Shown here: one piece after another, positions 4,618 to 5,612 of the stretch
How positions within the stretch are numbered: the stretch's first letter is position 1
Layout: each line of letters opens with the position of its first letter
Origin: CAYGWP01 sp964353455
Lineage (GTDB): Bacteria; Planctomycetota; Phycisphaerae; FEN-1346
Reading direction: 5' to 3'
NCBI GenBank assembly: GCA_964353455.1
Contig: CAYGWP010000343.1
Span: 1-5,612 of the forward strand
Length of the DNA stretch: 5,612 bases
Notes under the pieces: model-generated
What the model was told of the DNA's origin: nothing
The model's input: only the letters and a program-made list of their open reading frames with translations
Database searches by the model: none
Program-made: the position numbers and the translations under genes

Positions 4618-5612
4618 ATGGCTATCAACATCGGCATCAACGGTTTCGGGCGAATCGGGCGCATCGTCTTCCGTGCGATGTGGGCCCGCAAGGGTGAGTT
4701 CAACATCGTCGGCATCAACGACCTCACGGACGCCAAGACGCTCGCCTACCTCCTCAAGTACGACAGCGTGTACCGCAGGTTCGACGGCGAAGTGACGGCC
4801 GACGGCACGAACCTCGTGGTCGATGGCAAGAGGATCCCCGTCATGGCCACGAAGGACCCGGCGGCGCTCCCCTGGGGGGCCCTTAAGGTGGATGTGGCCC
4901 TGGAGTGCACAGGCGCATTCACGAACAAGGCCGACTGCGCGAAGCACCTTGCGGCCGGCGCGAAGAAGGTCATCCTCTCGGCCCCGCCGAAGGACGAACT
5001 GGACGCCATCATCGTCATCGGTGTCAACGACGCGGCCCTGAAGCCCGAGCACAAGATCGTCTCGAACGCTTCCTGCACCACGAACTGCCTGGCCCCGGTC
5101 GCCAAGGTCCTCCATGAGACCTTCGGCATCAAGCGCGGCCTCATGACCACCTGCCACGCGTACACCAACGACCAGCGCATCCTCGACATGATCCACAAGG
5201 ACCCGCACCGGGCGCGGGCCGCGGCCCTGAACATCATCCCGACCACGACCGGCGCCGCCAAGGCCGTCGGCAAGGTCATCCCCGCCCTGAAGGGCAGACT
5301 CAACGGCTACGCCCTGCGCGTGCCGGTGCCGGTGGGCAGTATCGTCGACCTGACGGTGGAACTCGAAAAGCCCGCGGGTGCGGACGCCGCGGAAGCCGTC
5401 AAGGCCATCAACGCCGCCATGAAGAAGGCCGCCGAGGGCGAACTCAAGGGTATCCTCCAGTACACCGACGACCCCATCGTCTCCAGCGACGTCATCGGCA
5501 CGACCTGCTCCAGCCTCTTCGACGGCACGCAGACGCAGGCGCTGGATCCGACGTTCGTGAAGGTCTGCTCGTGGTATGACAACGAGTGGGGCTTCTCCAA
5601 CCGGATGGCCGA
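4618..5612 (+). CDS. gap: Glyceraldehyde-3-phosphate dehydrogenase, phosphorylating, NAD type (3' end cut by window)
   Basis: Converts glyceraldehyde 3-phosphate, NAD+ and phosphate to 1,3-bisphosphoglycerate in glycolysis, and the reverse in gluconeogenesis; cytoplasmic and normally a tetramer. 331 codons are visible and the frame is still open at the edge; the family is usually about 335 residues, so only a few are missing. The Rossmann motif INGFGRIGR is at 7-15. D35 sits where NAD-specific enzymes bind the adenosine ribose. The active-site signature ASCTTNCL is at 151-158 with catalytic C153, and the partner is H180 in HAYTNDQ, the usual 27-residue spacing. The phosphate-site region includes TTTGAAKAVGKVIP (209-222) and RVPVPVG (234-240), and the family end WYDNEWGFSNRM (319-330) is intact. 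Residues 191-192 are MI where glycolytic enzymes often have LP. The start is fixed by the GxGRIGR fold and AAGGAG upstream. It is transcribed divergently from the GH15 operon. Confidence 0.97.
   Translation, partial: MAINIGINGFGRIGRIVFRAMWARKGEFNIVGINDLTDAKTLAYLLKYDSVYRRFDGEVTADGTNLVVDGKRIPVMATKDPAALPWGALKVDVALECTGAFTNKADCAKHLAAGAKKVILSAPPKDELDAIIVIGVNDAALKPEHKIVSNASCTTNCLAPVAKVLHETFGIKRGLMTTCHAYTNDQRILDMIHKDPHRARAAALNIIPTTTGAAKAVGKVIPALKGRLNGYALRVPVPVGSIVDLTVELEKPAGADAAEAVKAINAAMKKAAEGELKGILQYTDDPIVSSDVIGTTCSSLFDGTQTQALDPTFVKVCSWYDNEWGFSNRMA

Noticed and set aside
4444..5208. 254-codon minus-strand open frame
   Set aside because: Codon-register antisense to gap, whose identity is certain, and it would run across the divergent promoters.

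Overview
The window is about two thirds G+C by eye, gene-dense, and looks like ordinary bacterial chromosome. I see no transposase, integrase, phage gene, tRNA, rRNA or CRISPR array. The glyceraldehyde-3-phosphate dehydrogenase at the right end is of the standard bacterial NAD-dependent type. The two signalling-type proteins are too diverged to place a taxon. A Planctomycetes-like or other uncultured GC-rich lineage fits the style, but that is a weak guess.

Layout, left to right. Bases 1-190 hold no gene I can support. They contain three copies of a GC-rich 12-mer and two strong hairpins just downstream of the first minus-strand gene. From 4363 down to 191, three genes on the minus strand form a tight operon. 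(a) 4363-3608 encodes a 251-residue protein with a degenerate CheY-like domain, a long Pro/Ala-rich linker and a short acidic C-terminal helix. (b) 3611-2295 encodes a 438-residue protein that reads as pseudo-receiver, GAF-like domain, then a degenerate GGDEF domain (AADRF in place of GGDEF). (c) 2263-191 encodes a 690-residue cytoplasmic glycoside hydrolase of family GH15 (glucoamylase type) with both catalytic glutamates. Genes (a) and (b) overlap by ATGA. Genes (b) and (c) are 31 bases apart.

Bases 4364-4617 are a divergent control region. A near-consensus sigma70-type promoter (TTGACA, 17 bases, TATAAG) drives the plus-strand gap gene. A second (TTGACG, 17 bases, CATAGT) drives the minus-strand operon. 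The two -35 boxes lie in a perfect 9-base inverted repeat, and a third copy of its core sits at the ribosome binding site of gene (a). The gap leader of roughly 97 bases can form two hairpins. Gap itself runs from 4618 off the right end of the window and lacks only its last few codons.

How the parts may fit: GH15 would release glucose from an internal alpha-glucan and GAPDH is a central glycolytic step, so the divergent arrangement pairs polysaccharide use with glycolysis. The two proteins ahead of GH15 look like signalling parts that have lost catalysis and most phosphotransfer residues. That suggests binding or scaffolding roles rather than c-di-GMP synthesis. Their link to carbohydrate use is inferred from operon structure only. 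It is the most unusual thing in the window.
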